From positions 4,083,169 to 4,147,168 of the forward strand of contig CAIIXF020000010.1 in NCBI GenBank assembly GCA_903813345.2: a DNA stretch of 64,000 nucleotides. Reading direction: 5' to 3'. Position numbers and translations under genes: made by a program. A model generated the notes under the pieces. It was not told the origin of the DNA, did not search any database, and worked only from the letters and a program-made list of their open reading frames with translations. Below are positions 1 through 10,867 of the stretch, in pieces (positions within the stretch are counted from its first letter, which is position 1; the number at the start of each line of letters is the position of its first letter). The DNA comes from Owenia fusiformis (lineage: Eukaryota; Annelida; Polychaeta; Sabellida; Oweniidae).

Positions 1-241
1 TTTTTGTTTTCTACTAAGTAAACATAACGTGTTAGAATAGTGTGGTTATGCATTAATAGTGGATGAGGTGTATGCTTTGGTGGTGTGAATTGTATTATGT
101 TTAGGTATAAATATAGTAATGGGTTGTGTCTTCATATTTGAGTGATGATTCGGGCAAAATACACAAACAAAATCTTGCTCAATGATTAAGCGTTTGACTA
201 ACCATATAAAAATGGCATTAAATGTGGTCTGAGATACTCAC

Positions 242-278
242 GTGTCCATGACAAACACATCTGCACAGGCACCAGTCT
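242..278 (-). CDS. Subtilase gene, exon 6: catalytic-Asp exon (partial gene, continues left)
   Basis: This 37-nt exon lies between an acceptor (tttatttttaag) and a strong donor (GTGAGT), both read on the minus strand. Its 5' phase (1) matches the 3' end of the exon at 1042-1099. The join reads E-TGACADVFVMD-T, which fits the proteinase K family segment around the catalytic Asp (family pattern V-x-V-I-D-T-G). The Asp is residue 562 of my model. The exon ends in phase 2 inside the Thr codon, so the expected Gly and the His and Ser catalytic regions must lie in exons left of the window. I inferred this exon from splice sites, phase and family resemblance, with no transcript data. Confidence 0.62.
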
Positions 279-1041
279 CTTAAAAATAAACACCCATACG
301 TTTTACGTTATATGCTCTAACTCAGTGATTCCAGTTCAATACAGAAAATGTTTTGTCTGAGAAATACACCATTCAATACAAGTACTATTGTTGCAACTCG
401 TTATGCATTGTAAAAAATTTTGCTCTGATTATGTCACTACTAAGTATACTACTAAGTACTTAGTATATAAACCAATTGCTTGATTTTTAGCAAGTCTGTT
501 TTTCAAAATGGTGACGTTGTACCTTTTAAATCATACCTTAGAAGCATTAATTTTACAATGTATGTTTGTAAAGAAAATATCCATTCCGACAAATTGCACC
601 AGTTTTTACTCAAGAAAACAAGCTTGGGTATATTTAGCCATATTGATGATATCATACAGATCGGCTGTAGGTAGCAACCGTTTACTAAATTACTGTATCA
701 GTTCTTAAAGCATTGTCTTTGAGTTGAAACTTTGCTACATAGAGGGGTTAAATCTAAACAGGACTGGAAGGGATGCAATGATATAACTGTTTCAATGTCA
801 AAAAATTCATAGTAGTCTATAGTATAAATGAAACAATTCAGTGATTGGAAAACCGGAGAGTATACCCGTAGAGAACAAGGTAAAAAAATATCCAAAACCG
901 AATTTTATTCATAAGAAGTAGCTTTATGATTTATGTAAACATTTTCATGCATAGTGTTTCCGCTTGTAATCGACGAAGATACTCTGTGTTAACATGCCTG
1001 CGATTACAAAATATCATGATAGCAGTCATTTGAGAACTTAC
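279..1041 (-). other. Subtilase intron between exons 5 and 6
   Basis: This 763-bp AT-rich intron is bounded by GTAAGT and a T-rich AG acceptor. I see no further exon, RNA gene or clear repeat in it. The short open frames at 480-708 and 698-895 have no splice support and no recognisable protein. Confidence 0.5.
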
Positions 1042-1099
1042 CTTCATACAAATACTTTTGGTCAAGCGGCCTGTCTGGCTGGTCTACACGGTCGAGACC
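1042..1099 (-). CDS. Subtilase gene, exon 5: N-terminus of the S8 catalytic domain
   Basis: This 58-nt exon has an acceptor ending atgcatttgcag and donor GAAG|GTAAGT. It opens in phase 0 as GLDRVDQPDRPLDQKYLYE and ends in phase 1. With the Trp that ends the preceding coding exon it gives W-GLDRVDQPDRPLD, the hallmark start of proteinase K-like subtilases (family pattern W-G-L-x-R-I followed by an LPLDG-like stretch). The other two frames contain stops. Residues 532-550 of the model. Confidence 0.72.
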
Positions 1100-2464
1100 C
1101 TGCAAATGCATAATCTTGTGAATATGTCTATCTGTATATATAATACAGGGTGGTCCAAAATGTATTACTTGAACACAGAACATTTATTCATCCTCTAAAG
1201 TACACCAACATTTAACTGAGAATAGTTTCGTTTATCAGCTGTTTAAAGTATAGCTTTCACATTAGCCATTTGGATTCATGATCACCGTTCGTCATCGTGT
1301 GGCTAATTTCGGGTATTCATTCTTTAATTAATCAATTTATTTTTGTATTTGGTGTGATATGGGAGATGTCTTACTGTAAAACTATTTGTTTTACCCATCG
1401 TGCATCCATACAATGCCTAGTCGACTGGCCCAAGGTATTTTGAGTCCCCACGGCCTAAGTGTGACAGCTGTATAAGGTTTATAGGACCGATCAACAAACG
1501 TTTTGCATTAATTAGCCAATATTTGATAGAACTCCCTGTTCTAAATGTAAATTTTGCCGATATTTTTTCAAATAACCTTTCTTTCGAAGCTTTTAGGAAC
1601 GGTTCGTTTCGGTAACTAGCGTAATCGAGCGGATCACCAGTGTCAATGAAACAATCCCCTGTAATGTTGAAATACTAAGTTAATTTTGATTTCATTTTCT
1701 TGATATCATAAAGGATTCTGTTTCTCAGAACAGAAATGAGAGTTGGTCTAACAAACCAGTGAATGCAGAGCAAAAATTATTATTTTGTCGCTTGAGTAAT
1801 TCTTTGTTATGTAATGCTCACTTCTAGCACGTTCCTATACCTTCTAAGCACATTTTATCATTTTCTATTCTAAGCATTGACACAATTTTTCAACACTGTT
1901 TTGTCTCAGAAATGAACTTCCTAAATGTTCTTAAAAGCTTTGAAATGTAGAGTTTCTGAAAAGATTAAATGTGAGGTGTATCCTAAAGGGTAAATAAATT
2001 AAGCGTCGGCATGATTTAAGGCTCAGTAAAGACCCAATATGTTATATCAATTATTGGGTTTACATGATTTCAACATTATTCTTACAGAAACATTAGTTAA
2101 TCTATCTCAATTTAATACTATATTCTTATACCGAAGGGGTCCCTATCGCAAAGATATATATTACAATAGGCAATATATTTTATATATGCTTTTACTTACT
2201 TTAGTTGCAGTACATTAACCTGTTTATTACTTTGGTTGGTGCTGGGGAGGCTGGTGGGCTTTCCATGCTATGAGTTCACAAACTGATTCCCGCCAAATGT
2301 AGTCACGTGACATTCCTTCCTTATCACATGGTCTATATAAATTAACTCACCTATGCACTTGTGCCATCTATACATCACTTACGAGATAGATTTAACTGTA
2401 TGAATATCTAGTGATCTGAGACTCCAAAACACATAAATATTTATATTTCATATAAGTCATTTAC
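1100..2464 (-). other. Subtilase intron between exons 4 and 5, with repeat fragments
   Basis: This 1.37-kb intron contains a mariner-like terminal motif (acagggtggtcc near 1146). It also holds a truncated piece of the transposon seen whole at 4557-4929 (shared block around 1601-1642, including gcgtaatcgagcggatcacc). The homology join SNW|GLDR leaves no need for another exon here. Confidence 0.5.
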
Positions 2465-3722
2465 CCAATTTGATGTTGCATCAGTAACTACACATGATCC
2501 CGGGCTTCCGGTCGTCGTCGTCGGTGCTTCTGTTGTTGTTGTCGTCATCGTCGGTGCTTCTGTTGTTGTCGTCGTCGTCGGTGCTTCTGTTGTTGTAGTC
2601 GTTGTTGGTGCTTCTGTTGTCGTCGTCGTCGTAGGTGATTCTGTTGTTGTCGTCGTCGTCGGTGGTTCTGTTGTCGTCGTCGTCGGTGCTTGAGTTGTTG
2701 TCGTCGTCGTCGGTGCTTCAGTTGTCGTCGTCGTCGGTGCTACTGTTGTTGTCGTCGTCGTCGTCGGTGCTTCTGTTGTTGTCGTCGTCGTCGGTGCTTC
2801 TGTTGTCGTCGTCGTCGTCGGTGCTTCTGTTGTTGTCGTCGTCGTCGTTGGTGCTTCTGTTGTTGTTGTCGTCGTTGGTGCTTCTGTTGTCGTCGTAGTC
2901 GTAGGTGCTTTTGTTGTTGTTGTCGTCGTCGTAGTCGGTGTTTCTGTTGTCGTCGTCGTCTCCGTCGTCTTCGTCGTCGTCGTCGGTGCTTCTGTTGTTG
3001 TCGTCGTCGTCGTCGGTGCTTCAGTTGTCGTCGTCGTCGGTGCTTCTGTTGTTGTCGTCGTCGTAGTTTGTGCTTCACTTGTCGTCGTCGTCGGTGCTTC
3101 TGTTGTTGTCGTCGTCGTCGTCGGTGCTTCAGTTGTCGTCGTCGTCGGTGCTTCTGTTGTCGTCGTCGTCGTAGTTTGTGCTTCACTTGTCGTCGTCGTC
3201 GGTGCTTCTGTTGTTGTCGTCGTCGTCGTCGGTGCTTCTGTTGTCGTCGTCGTCGGTGCTTCTGTTGTCGTCGTCGTAGTCGGTGCTTCTGTTGTTGTCG
3301 TCGTCGTCGTTGGTGCTTCTGTTGTTGTTGTCGTCGTTGGTGCTTCTGTTGTCGTCGTCGTCGTCGGTGCTTGAGTTGTTATCGTCGTCGTCGGTGCTTC
3401 TGTTGTTGTAGTCGATGTTGTAGTTGTCGCCGAGGTAGTACTAATTGTTGTTGTTGCACCAGTTGAGCACCATCTTATCTCTATTTGTTCTTTAAGTGAA
3501 AGTTCATTTCCTGTGCCCTGTTGAACATCGCCAGGATTCGTTGCAGTGGCGGGTAAAGTTGGAGGATTGGGTGTAGTTCGGGGTTTAGGCTTTCTAGACC
3601 TTCCTTTACCCTTCCCTTTGGATTCTCGATCTCCCTTTCTTCTATCACGCGAAACAAAATCGTCATATTGGTCCTCTTCTATGAAATCAACCATATCATC
3701 GTCTAACAACTGTATCAAATCC
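2465..3722 (-). CDS. Subtilase gene, exon 4: end of I9 propeptide plus long Thr-rich mucin-like linker
   Basis: This 1258-nt exon enters in phase 2 after acceptor ccttttag and leaves in phase 0 at TGG|GTAAAT. It first encodes DLIQLLDDDMVDFIEEDQ, the C-terminal strand of an inhibitor I9 propeptide ('...V..IEEDQ' is where the propeptide of proteinase K-like enzymes ends). A basic stretch follows (about residues 135-159, rich in KGKGR, SRKPK and PR), then a short Pro/Thr region. About 316 residues (roughly 201-516) of repeats based on TTTTTTEAP follow, and the exon ends SPGSCVVTDATSNW. The Trp is the family Trp before GLDR. Typical members have only a short linker here, so the Thr-rich block is an insertion and is probably O-glycosylated. 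The apparent continuation to a stop at 2441 is intron read-through, and the GTG codon at 3733 is not a start. Residues 113-531 of the model. Confidence 0.75.
2510..3455 (-). repeat. Coding Thr-rich tandem repeat (TTTTTTEAP type, about 27-bp unit)
   Basis: Imperfect units of six or seven Thr, then Glu-Ala-Pro, with variants QAP, EPP, ESP, VAP, KAP and SEAQ. Thr codons alternate ACA and ACG, so the plus strand reads as tgt/cgt arrays. The units differ in length by one codon, as expected from slippage and unequal exchange that keep the frame. The composition is that of mucin O-glycosylation domains. Confidence 0.85.
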
Positions 3723-4048
3723 CTAAAAGGCACACATAGACCGTGGAATAAATGTTTATTTGAATAAGGTTCTAGTCAAATGAGGGCGCCTTTGTTTTGA
3801 AATGAACTTGTGGATCTTGAAAAGGGTTAGTGAGTTTAGAGAGTGCAAGAAACTGGAAATTATAAATAATAAATCGTGTCAAACAATATGGAATTCTGAA
3901 CGTTCAAAGTGGACATTAGACGATGATATGGTTAACGTACGATATATTTACCCTAAGTACATAACAGAAGATCTTTGACATTTTACAGATACGTGTATGT
4001 TTATTTCTACATATAAAAGTCCAAAAAATATCATCCAAGATGGGACAC

Positions 4049-4148
4049 CTTTCCTTCGCCCGAAATTCCCTCAACTCCCCAATCGTCATCGTATTGGTCT
4101 TCTTCAATATACTCAACCAAATCATCGTCTAACAACGACTTCAATTCC
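4049..4148 (-). CDS. Duplicate / alternative I9-propeptide exon of the subtilase
   Basis: After an acceptor (tgcttgttcaag) and in the same phase (2) as exon 4, this segment encodes ELKSLLDDDLVEYIEEDQ followed by YDDDWGVEGISGEGK. It is a clear relative of the exon 4 start (DLIQLLDDDMVDFIEEDQYDD). The only in-frame donor that keeps all of it is AAG|GTGTCC, which is weak. That donor is phase 0, so the exon could join directly to exon 5 (also phase 0) and skip the Thr-rich linker. It may be a mutually exclusive alternative exon or a decaying duplicate. If read on, the frame stops six codons later (V-S-H-L-G, then TGA). Confidence 0.5.
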
Positions 4149-4556
4149 CTTGAACAAGCAGAAAACCAATTGTAGTAAATGCCACATGTGATTGGAAAAA
4201 AGGATAGATGCTATGAATGCCAGAGCCGAGTGAATTATGTGTTAAAGCGTTTAAGTCTATTCCAATGAATTAGGAATGAGCATTTTTGTAATTATTTAAA
4301 GCAAGAAAACAAAACTTCAATGAGAAGTTAACATTACGTAACCTATCAGATTTTTCCTCTTGAAACATTTCCGTGTGTATAATTACCTTTTGAGTAAGTG
4401 AACAACCAATGTCAATTGATTCAACCAATGAAATCATTTTAAACTTTTTACATAAACACTTACCGCTATGGTTTTCAAAAAGCAGTTTAGTTATTTAAGC
4501 AGGGATGATTTCCATTCCAGTTATGGACAGTGTACTTATAAACTCATAGATGCCAT

Positions 4557-4929
4557 GGTGATCCACTCGATTACGCTGGTTACCAAAACGTTCGTTTCGG
4601 TAACAACATGTAGGAACATCGAAGGTACAATTTTTCTTTTTAATTTCCTTATTTCACACGTTGTAGGCAGAATTCCCACGACATTTTTTATCACAAACGT
4701 GTATCGTGGATTTAATTCCTCACTTAAGTGACATAAACGGTATTTCGAAAAACAGTTAAGATCTGCACTTTTAATTATACCCAAACCATTTATGTAACTT
4801 AAGTGGGGAATTAAATCGACGATTCTGTTGTCTTCTGAGCTATTTTTTCGCAAACATGTACATTTTCTAAATCATATAATACTGATACACGTTTGTGAGA
4901 AAAATAACAGCGTAATCGAGCGGATCACC
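4557..4929. mobile_element. Non-autonomous terminal-inverted-repeat element (about 373 bp)
   Basis: The ends are inverted repeats: GGTGATCCACTCGATTACGC on the left and GCGTAATCGAGCGGATCACC on the right. A second inverted pair lies inside (tcacaaacgtgtatc near 4690 and its complement near 4886), as does a hairpin around cttaagtg (about 4722 and 4798). The open frame at 4536-4853 on the minus strand is carried by this element and resembles no protein I know. A truncated relative lies at 1601-1642. Confidence 0.6.
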
Positions 4930-7549
4930 AGTGAGATGGGTAAGAGAAAAGATACAGTATATCCTTCGATAGAAAAGCTGACTTGACAAGTTGACCCTGA
5001 TGTTACAAATCTCGAATCAGACTCCAGTAGCGATAGTGATTGAAAGACTTTCTAGTTGAATATTTATAAAAAAAATCGATTTGTACATTTTGAGATGTTC
5101 CCTTATAGTACATATCCCAAATAATAATTATGCAATGATTGGATTTATGAAATTATAAACAGTTTGTTGAGGGGAGTAGTACATATGAAAGTATAGAACA
5201 AATGAAGTAAGAATGATCCATCCCCTGGACTAAGATCACATAACAGAGGTCAAGGTCACGAGGTAACTGGGACTTCATTATTCCACTGAACTTCAAAAGA
5301 GTATGACCACTGAAAACAACCCACAACCCACCCTCACAAGACAAAATCGTGTTTAATAACTAGCAATACCAATGTTACAACCATCTTACCCGGTCCTTAG
5401 TACTCGCAATCCTTGATTATTGATACACTTATCTGGAAGGTTATTTGAGCTTACCCGTTGGTATTGATACACTTATCTGTGTTTTTTTGGCCGGAATACT
5501 GAGGTTTATTTTTTTAATTATTGAGTCTTATTCTATTGCATTAATATGTAGTTGACTTTGTAACTACGGACGTGATATGATAGGTCTATTACATAATATG
5601 TATATATAAATATCGTGATGATTAATGAATCTAGATGAAGACTAATCATTAAAACAAACTTAGACGACATTTAATATTTAAAGAAAAATAATTTGATAGA
5701 TAACTTATGCATGTATAAGTCTCTTAGTAAAAAATTTAAGGGAAACTGGTTTCGTGATTTAACAGAGGACAGCAAGGTATCAATGTTGTTGTCTACGATC
5801 CGTATTTATTTACAGTTTGTAGATTAAAGATCCTTATTTAAAGACAACGTCGTCTTTATGAATTATTTAAGACATCAGTAGTCACAGAAATTGATTATCC
5901 GAAGAGGATACCGAGTTCTGATCAGCAGACGAACAATTGCAGACATGGGCTAAGTTTGTTTATTTAACAGTTAGATTTGTTGACTTACTGATCCGTATTG
6001 TAATCTCTGGGAAGACGTTATTTTTATTTATTCTATACTTTGCATTTGCGTCCAATGTAATAAAGTTGATACTTTTATGAACAAGAATTTCATTTTAATG
6101 GCCATTTTGTATGCCTTTTATTTCCACACCATGTTTTGATTTTGCCTCGATGTAATTGTGTCATAGTGTTTTTGCTATAAAATTCAAGAAATGTCAACTT
6201 TTTAATTAAGGAATGTTGGTTACTCTCTTGTGGTAAATCAAATTGTTGATGATGTCAACGGATCATGAGGTAACACATTGTCCGGGGAAAGATATCAATA
6301 TCAGTTGTATATCGGATAGAAAAATAAATATTATAGTAGATGCTAATTGTTTGCTCTGAAATAATGTGACTAATGACTATTCCAGCGAATCAGGTAGATA
6401 TTTCAACGGTTTTCGCGTAATGAAAGAATTTAGTTTTCGTTTCTATTAATTTGACAAGTAGGGTCGTTGATAAACACATATAACTGTAAAAGTATTTATT
6501 GGAAGTACTTGTTTTAACAGTCTTTTCTAAAATCTAAAATTTAATGATAACAAAAGGATTAATTGCTTAGTTCTCTTTGTCTTAGTCTTTGTTTTCTTAA
6601 ATGCGGAAGTGTACCAACATCATCTAAATTACATAAGAGATCATCTAACAGTCTAAAATTGCTTTTAATTGCAAGTTAATGCATTCCGATCAAATTTTGT
6701 ATACCTGAACCAAGAAATGTAGGGTACAGTAGAAAACAATTGAACATAATGATACGACGTCGGATACTGTACATTTAACAATCCTTAATATTTTCCCGTC
6801 TGTGCATATCAGTTGAATATGACAAGGGGTTCTGTAAAAGAGCCTAGAAAGACGGTGCGACGGGTAGTGTTTGAAATGTCTTCTTTCTGGTGATTCTAAT
6901 TCTGTTTCTCGTGACAAACCTTTTTGAATATAGAATAGTATTGAAGCGCACATTAATCTGAACAAAACTTGAATTTTTTAAGAAGATTCCACGAATATTA
7001 AAACGTTTGTAATTACTTGGAGGAGCATTGCGCGTATTCATCGCGTAAATGTTCGCATTTCTGTCGGTATCCGAACCTCATTGGAACAAACGACATCAAC
7101 ACAACGTGTTTAGGTCTCTCAATATTGTATTTGTTCAAATGGAAGTTTGGTTGATTTTTAAAAAGTACCTTGTTAATGAAATAAGGTTTACCTTAATTTT
7201 TATCTATTTTGGGGATTTTGTTTTTTAGTTTTTGCATACTTTTTGTTAAATCAACCAAAATTTCCTTTGAATAACTATAATATTGAGAGGTCTACAAAAA
7301 TGTTGTATATGCTATTTGGTTCCAACAAGGTTCGGAAAGACATTTTATTTCATTCTCAAGAATTGGTAGAAAGGAACAAAAAACAATTACACTAAAAAAC
7401 AAAAAAATGTTAACAAAAACAGTTATATAATATATATATATAAATATTTTTTGCATTAAATTGTTGAGAATCAGTCAACATTACATAAAGGACCGTGTTT
7501 TTTACAGAATATTTTCAATAATTGGTTAAAGAGAAAAACATTGTTCAAT

Positions 7550-8629
7550 TCAGTTCACCATATCGATACCTATCCTTTGAGGATTTTTTGAAAATCGACA
7601 TTCCCATGTTAACCAATGGGAAATGGTAGGTTTGCCCGGGTCATATGACAGAATATCCATCCATCCGAGATCTTGCAAAAAAGTTCAAGTTAGGTATTCA
7701 ATTGAATTTGCTAACTTAAACAGGCAATACGCCTATTTTTGAAGGAAAAGGACAAACATATTATTTGATCAAATACAATAAAAACTTTAATTTCAAGTCA
7801 ATACTGAAGTGAAACAAAAAATACTCGCATAGAAAAACACCATTTGAAGTTTAGAGATCAAAAGAAGTGAATTACCACTTTTGTATGTTTTAAATAACTC
7901 TTGGATTAAAAGATGGCGTATGCTTGAAAATCCTATCAAAACTGCATGGATAATTAATTTGCAAACAACAATGCCATCTTTCTATGACATTGCTAAAAAC
8001 TTGCCATATATAAATTGATAGATCAAAAATATTTTTAATTATCTAATGTCAACTCTGATGTGGTCTGTTTGAGCTGTTTTTGGTGTCAAATGAAAGATCA
8101 GGTACTTATTAATCCATTGGAAATACTATGAAGATCAAAAGTGAGACTTAATTTGTGCACTTTGTCCCTAATTTCACAAGAATTGATAAGTTTCTTCGGG
8201 TTCAACAAAATAGGTCTTTAAAGTCAAAACAGTTTTTAAAAAAAACTCTCCCAGGATGCGAAAAATGATTTTCAAAAATGACTTTGAAACGTTAGTATTC
8301 ATCAAGTAAACTAAACACTTAGTGTACAAAAATCTTTTACGGAATAGATATCCTGATTTCTGATTTACCCCGAACCCACCATTTCCCATTGGTTTGAATG
8401 GGAATGACGATTTTCAAAAATTCATCAAAATCATCAATTTTCGACCTATTGTAATTGAGGGAAAAATTTGGAAAATTTGGAGGTATTGGAAATAAGGTCA
8501 AGTTACGTTTCCATCAATATTATAAATTATTTCATCGCAGGATAAATAAAAAAAAATCAAACGTAAAGAGGCTTTAACACGTAGTTCAATAGGGGAGCTA
8601 AGGTTGCCAAACTTATGGAGGGGAGTGTA
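7550..8629 (+). mobile_element. Truncated Tc1/mariner-like element copy
   Basis: Its right end, ggttgccaaacttatggagg followed by ggagtgTA (8604-8629), matches the terminal repeat of the complete element at 54656-56069. Interior blocks also match: a ccaatgggaaatggtaggtt block near 7613 and an accatttcccatt block near 8380. The left terminal repeat was not found, so the left boundary is approximate. No transposase frame is visible. Confidence 0.6.
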
Positions 8630-9106
8630 CAGTTTTTTAGAATATTCATGTCCAGTTTTGTTTTTTCGACCATGGTCGGATTTTTCAGCCTGCCCTTTCA
8701 AAAACTGCAATTATATTCTCGAATCCTTGATCATTAACATTATGCTCCTTCCCGTGTTTAAATCATCAGACAGACATAATATATGTGCTGTTCATCCGGG
8801 ACGGAAAGCTTAACAATTTTATAAACCACAAACACGTCCAAGTATGGGATAAACAAAATCCTGTGCATGTAATGATCATATTTTACTATAGAAATAAAAC
8901 ATGAATGGAAAAATTACTATGTTAATATTTTCTAAATATGCTTATTTGATTGTGTAACTTGGATGAAAAGAAAAATATAAATATTTGTTTTTGATATTAC
9001 TGTAGCATTGGTTTCTATGAGAACTAAAATTTCAAAAGGTTTATTTTTCTTCTTGTGATTTGTAACCATCCTTTGTATTTTCCCATTGGTACTTACTTAC
9101 ACAGTA

Positions 9107-10047
9107 TCACACCCGGTGATCGTGAATATGGGACGGAGGGGGGGAGCAGGCAATTTCTGCTAGGAAATTCAACAAATCTGGAAGATTTATTTTTTCAAGA
9201 AAAAGTTTACTATTGAATTGCTAAATGGATAAGCACACGGTATGGAAGAATATGTTAGGTTTTCTGGGATTTTTTCTGAAACGATACGCATCTAAGGTAT
9301 GAGATCTATTAAAAAAGGTGCAAGGCCATCAACAGGCACAAATCAACGTTTTTGCTATAAATCAAGCAACGATGGTCTGGACGACCTGTAATAAATACTT
9401 GTGAAAATAATGAATTTGGGACGGAGGGGGGAGGGGACGGAGGGGGGGGAGCAATATGTATATAAGACATGATTAGAGATGTTTCGCGACTTTAAGTCCT
9501 TTTACTCCAAATGTCCCCATTTTTCCGTCTCCAGGGGTATATCATCCAGTTTCTTACTAAGTTAATGAGTTAATTTTTCAAATACAAGAATTCGTGTGAA
9601 GTTGTTTCACTTTATAGAATTATTATTCCCCCCCTCCGTCCCCCCCTCCGTCCCATTTTAATTATTTTCGATTATTTTTTATTTTACGTATGGAAACTTA
9701 TTTTATAAATTCAGCAATGACATTAATTTAGTTATGATAACATCACTTACAAGTATTTATTACAGGTCGTGTAGTCCATTGTTGCTTGATTTATAGCAAA
9801 AACTTTGACTTTTGCACGTTGGTTGCGTTGCGCCTTTTTTAATAGATCTTATATCTTAAAAGAGTATCGGTTGAAAAATAATCCTAGAATACCTAACATA
9901 TTTTATCATACCGTACGCTTATTCAATTTGCAATTCAATCGTAAACTCTGTCTTGAAAAAATAATTTTACCAGATTTGTTGAATTTTCTAGCGGAAATTG
10001 CCTGCTCCCCCCCCCCTCCGTCCCATTTTCACGATCACCGGGTGTGA
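9107..10047. mobile_element. Long-arm foldback element with G-rich terminal tracts
   Basis: Two arms of about 300 bp (9107-9415 and about 9745-10047) are inverted copies, starting tcacacccggtgatcgtga and ending in its complement. The trinucleotide gta flanks both sides (9104-9106 and 10048-10050), a candidate 3-bp target duplication. The G-run motif gggacggaggggggg recurs at the outer and inner ends of each arm in mirror orientation. No coding capacity. The right edge is only 68 bp from subtilase exon 3. Confidence 0.8.
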
Positions 10048-10114
10048 GTATAAATATTTAAATTCAAACAATGAGAGAAAATTACAATATTCACTAAAGA
10101 TAACACATACTTAC

Positions 10115-10286
10115 TTTGGGTCCATACACGACAAGGTGTACGCATTAAACTTGTTTATCTTAATTGTTTTGCTGCGGAACTTCTTCCCCTGGTTGCATTT
10201 GCCAGAGCTACTAGCCGCTGACATGGTATCCATCTCTACATCATCATCAGTGAATAAAGCTCTTGATTTGGCTTTCTGGTTTTTAA
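10115..10286 (-). CDS. Subtilase gene, exon 3: middle of the I9 propeptide
   Basis: This 172-nt exon has acceptor tatgtctttccag and donor CCCAAA|GTAAGT, entering in phase 1 and leaving in phase 2. Both phases fit the neighbouring exons. It encodes residues 56-111, ending KINKFNAYTLSCMDP. Joined to exon 4 this gives FNAYTLSCMDPK-DLIQLLDDD, the standard second half of an inhibitor I9 fold (family pattern 'F.G(F/Y)SAKLS...L..L' before V..IEEDQ). The first half is an acidic and Ser-rich loop (TDDDVEMD, SAASSSGKC), longer than usual for the family. Two Cys are present (C85, C108). Confidence 0.75.
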
Positions 10287-10434
10287 CTGGAAAGACATAT
10301 AAGTTCAAAAATACATCAATTGATCAAAATCTATTGACTCAATTAAGTGTCACTGAATGGATTTCTTGATTTCTTAATGCACTGTGAAATCAAACTAACG
10401 ACCTAGTTAGATTAAGAATCGAGCAACTATAAAG

Positions 10435-10614
10435 CTTGTGTTCGCGAATGCAAATAACGGCTGTCGGCTACTGGATTAACCTACTTTTTAAATGGAAAAC
10501 CAGTTTAAATATGAATGGAATAGTAGCAGGAACTTTCATATTTAAATGAGTTGGTCATAAAATAATAGGTTAATTCGGTAGCCGACAGCTGTTATTTGCA
10601 TTCGCAAATACAAG
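10435..10614. mobile_element. Hairpin MITE, copy 1 (180 bp)
   Basis: Inverted arms start cttgtgttcgcgaatgcaaa and end with the complementary tttgcattcgcaaatacaag. The arms extend through the gctgtcggctac block. Internal sequence is AT-rich and non-coding. Confidence 0.8.
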
Positions 10615-10687
10615 GTCAGATAAGGGATGGGTGCACTGCGTTCTCATTGGTCAGAAAGTGATAATACATGCCGAATACATGTCTAAG

Positions 10688-10867
10688 CTTGTATTCGCGA
10701 TTGCAACTATCGCCTGTCGGCTACCGGAATAAACTACTATTTTATGGGTAACTCATTTAACTATGAATGGTACTTGCCACTATTCCATTCATATTTAAAT
10801 GAGTTGGCCATACAATAGTAGATTAATCCGGTAGCCGGCATGCGTTAGTTGCATTCGCGAATACAAG
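10688..10867. mobile_element. Hairpin MITE, copy 2 (180 bp)
   Basis: Same family and exactly the same length as the copy at 10435-10614, separated from it by 73 bp. Arms start cttgtattcgcgattgcaac and end gttgcattcgcgaatacaag. The copies differ by many substitutions and small shifts, so they are not a recent duplication. Confidence 0.8.

Larger units (their letters stand above)
3723..10114 (-). other. Subtilase intron between exons 3 and 4 (6.4 kb), with transposon copies and a duplicate exon
   Basis: The largest intron of the protease gene. It holds the duplicate I9 exon (4049-4148), a terminal-inverted-repeat element (4557-4929), a truncated Tc1-like copy (about 7550-8627) and a long foldback element (9107-10047). 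The stretch 5100-7500 shows only AT-rich sequence, plus a short repeated motif (tattgatacacttatctg near 5428 and 5463). I found no other exon there. Confidence 0.5.

Noticed and set aside
242-278. Start of a von Willebrand A domain (ADVFVMD resembles its first strand)
   Set aside because: The preceding exon supplies W-GLDRVDQPDRPLD and the gene has an I9 propeptide, so the segment fits the S8 catalytic Asp region far better.
2690-3466. Plus-strand 258-codon Cys/Arg-rich frame, and a minus-strand Arg/Gln-rich frame at 2740-3186
   Set aside because: Both are shadows of the Thr-rich coding repeat; low-complexity arrays stay open in several frames.
2441-3733. Single-exon 430-codon mucin gene starting at 3733
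   Set aside because: The codon at 3733 is GTG inside an intron, both ends have splice sites in phase with flanking exons, and the terminal VNDLYEI is intron read-through.
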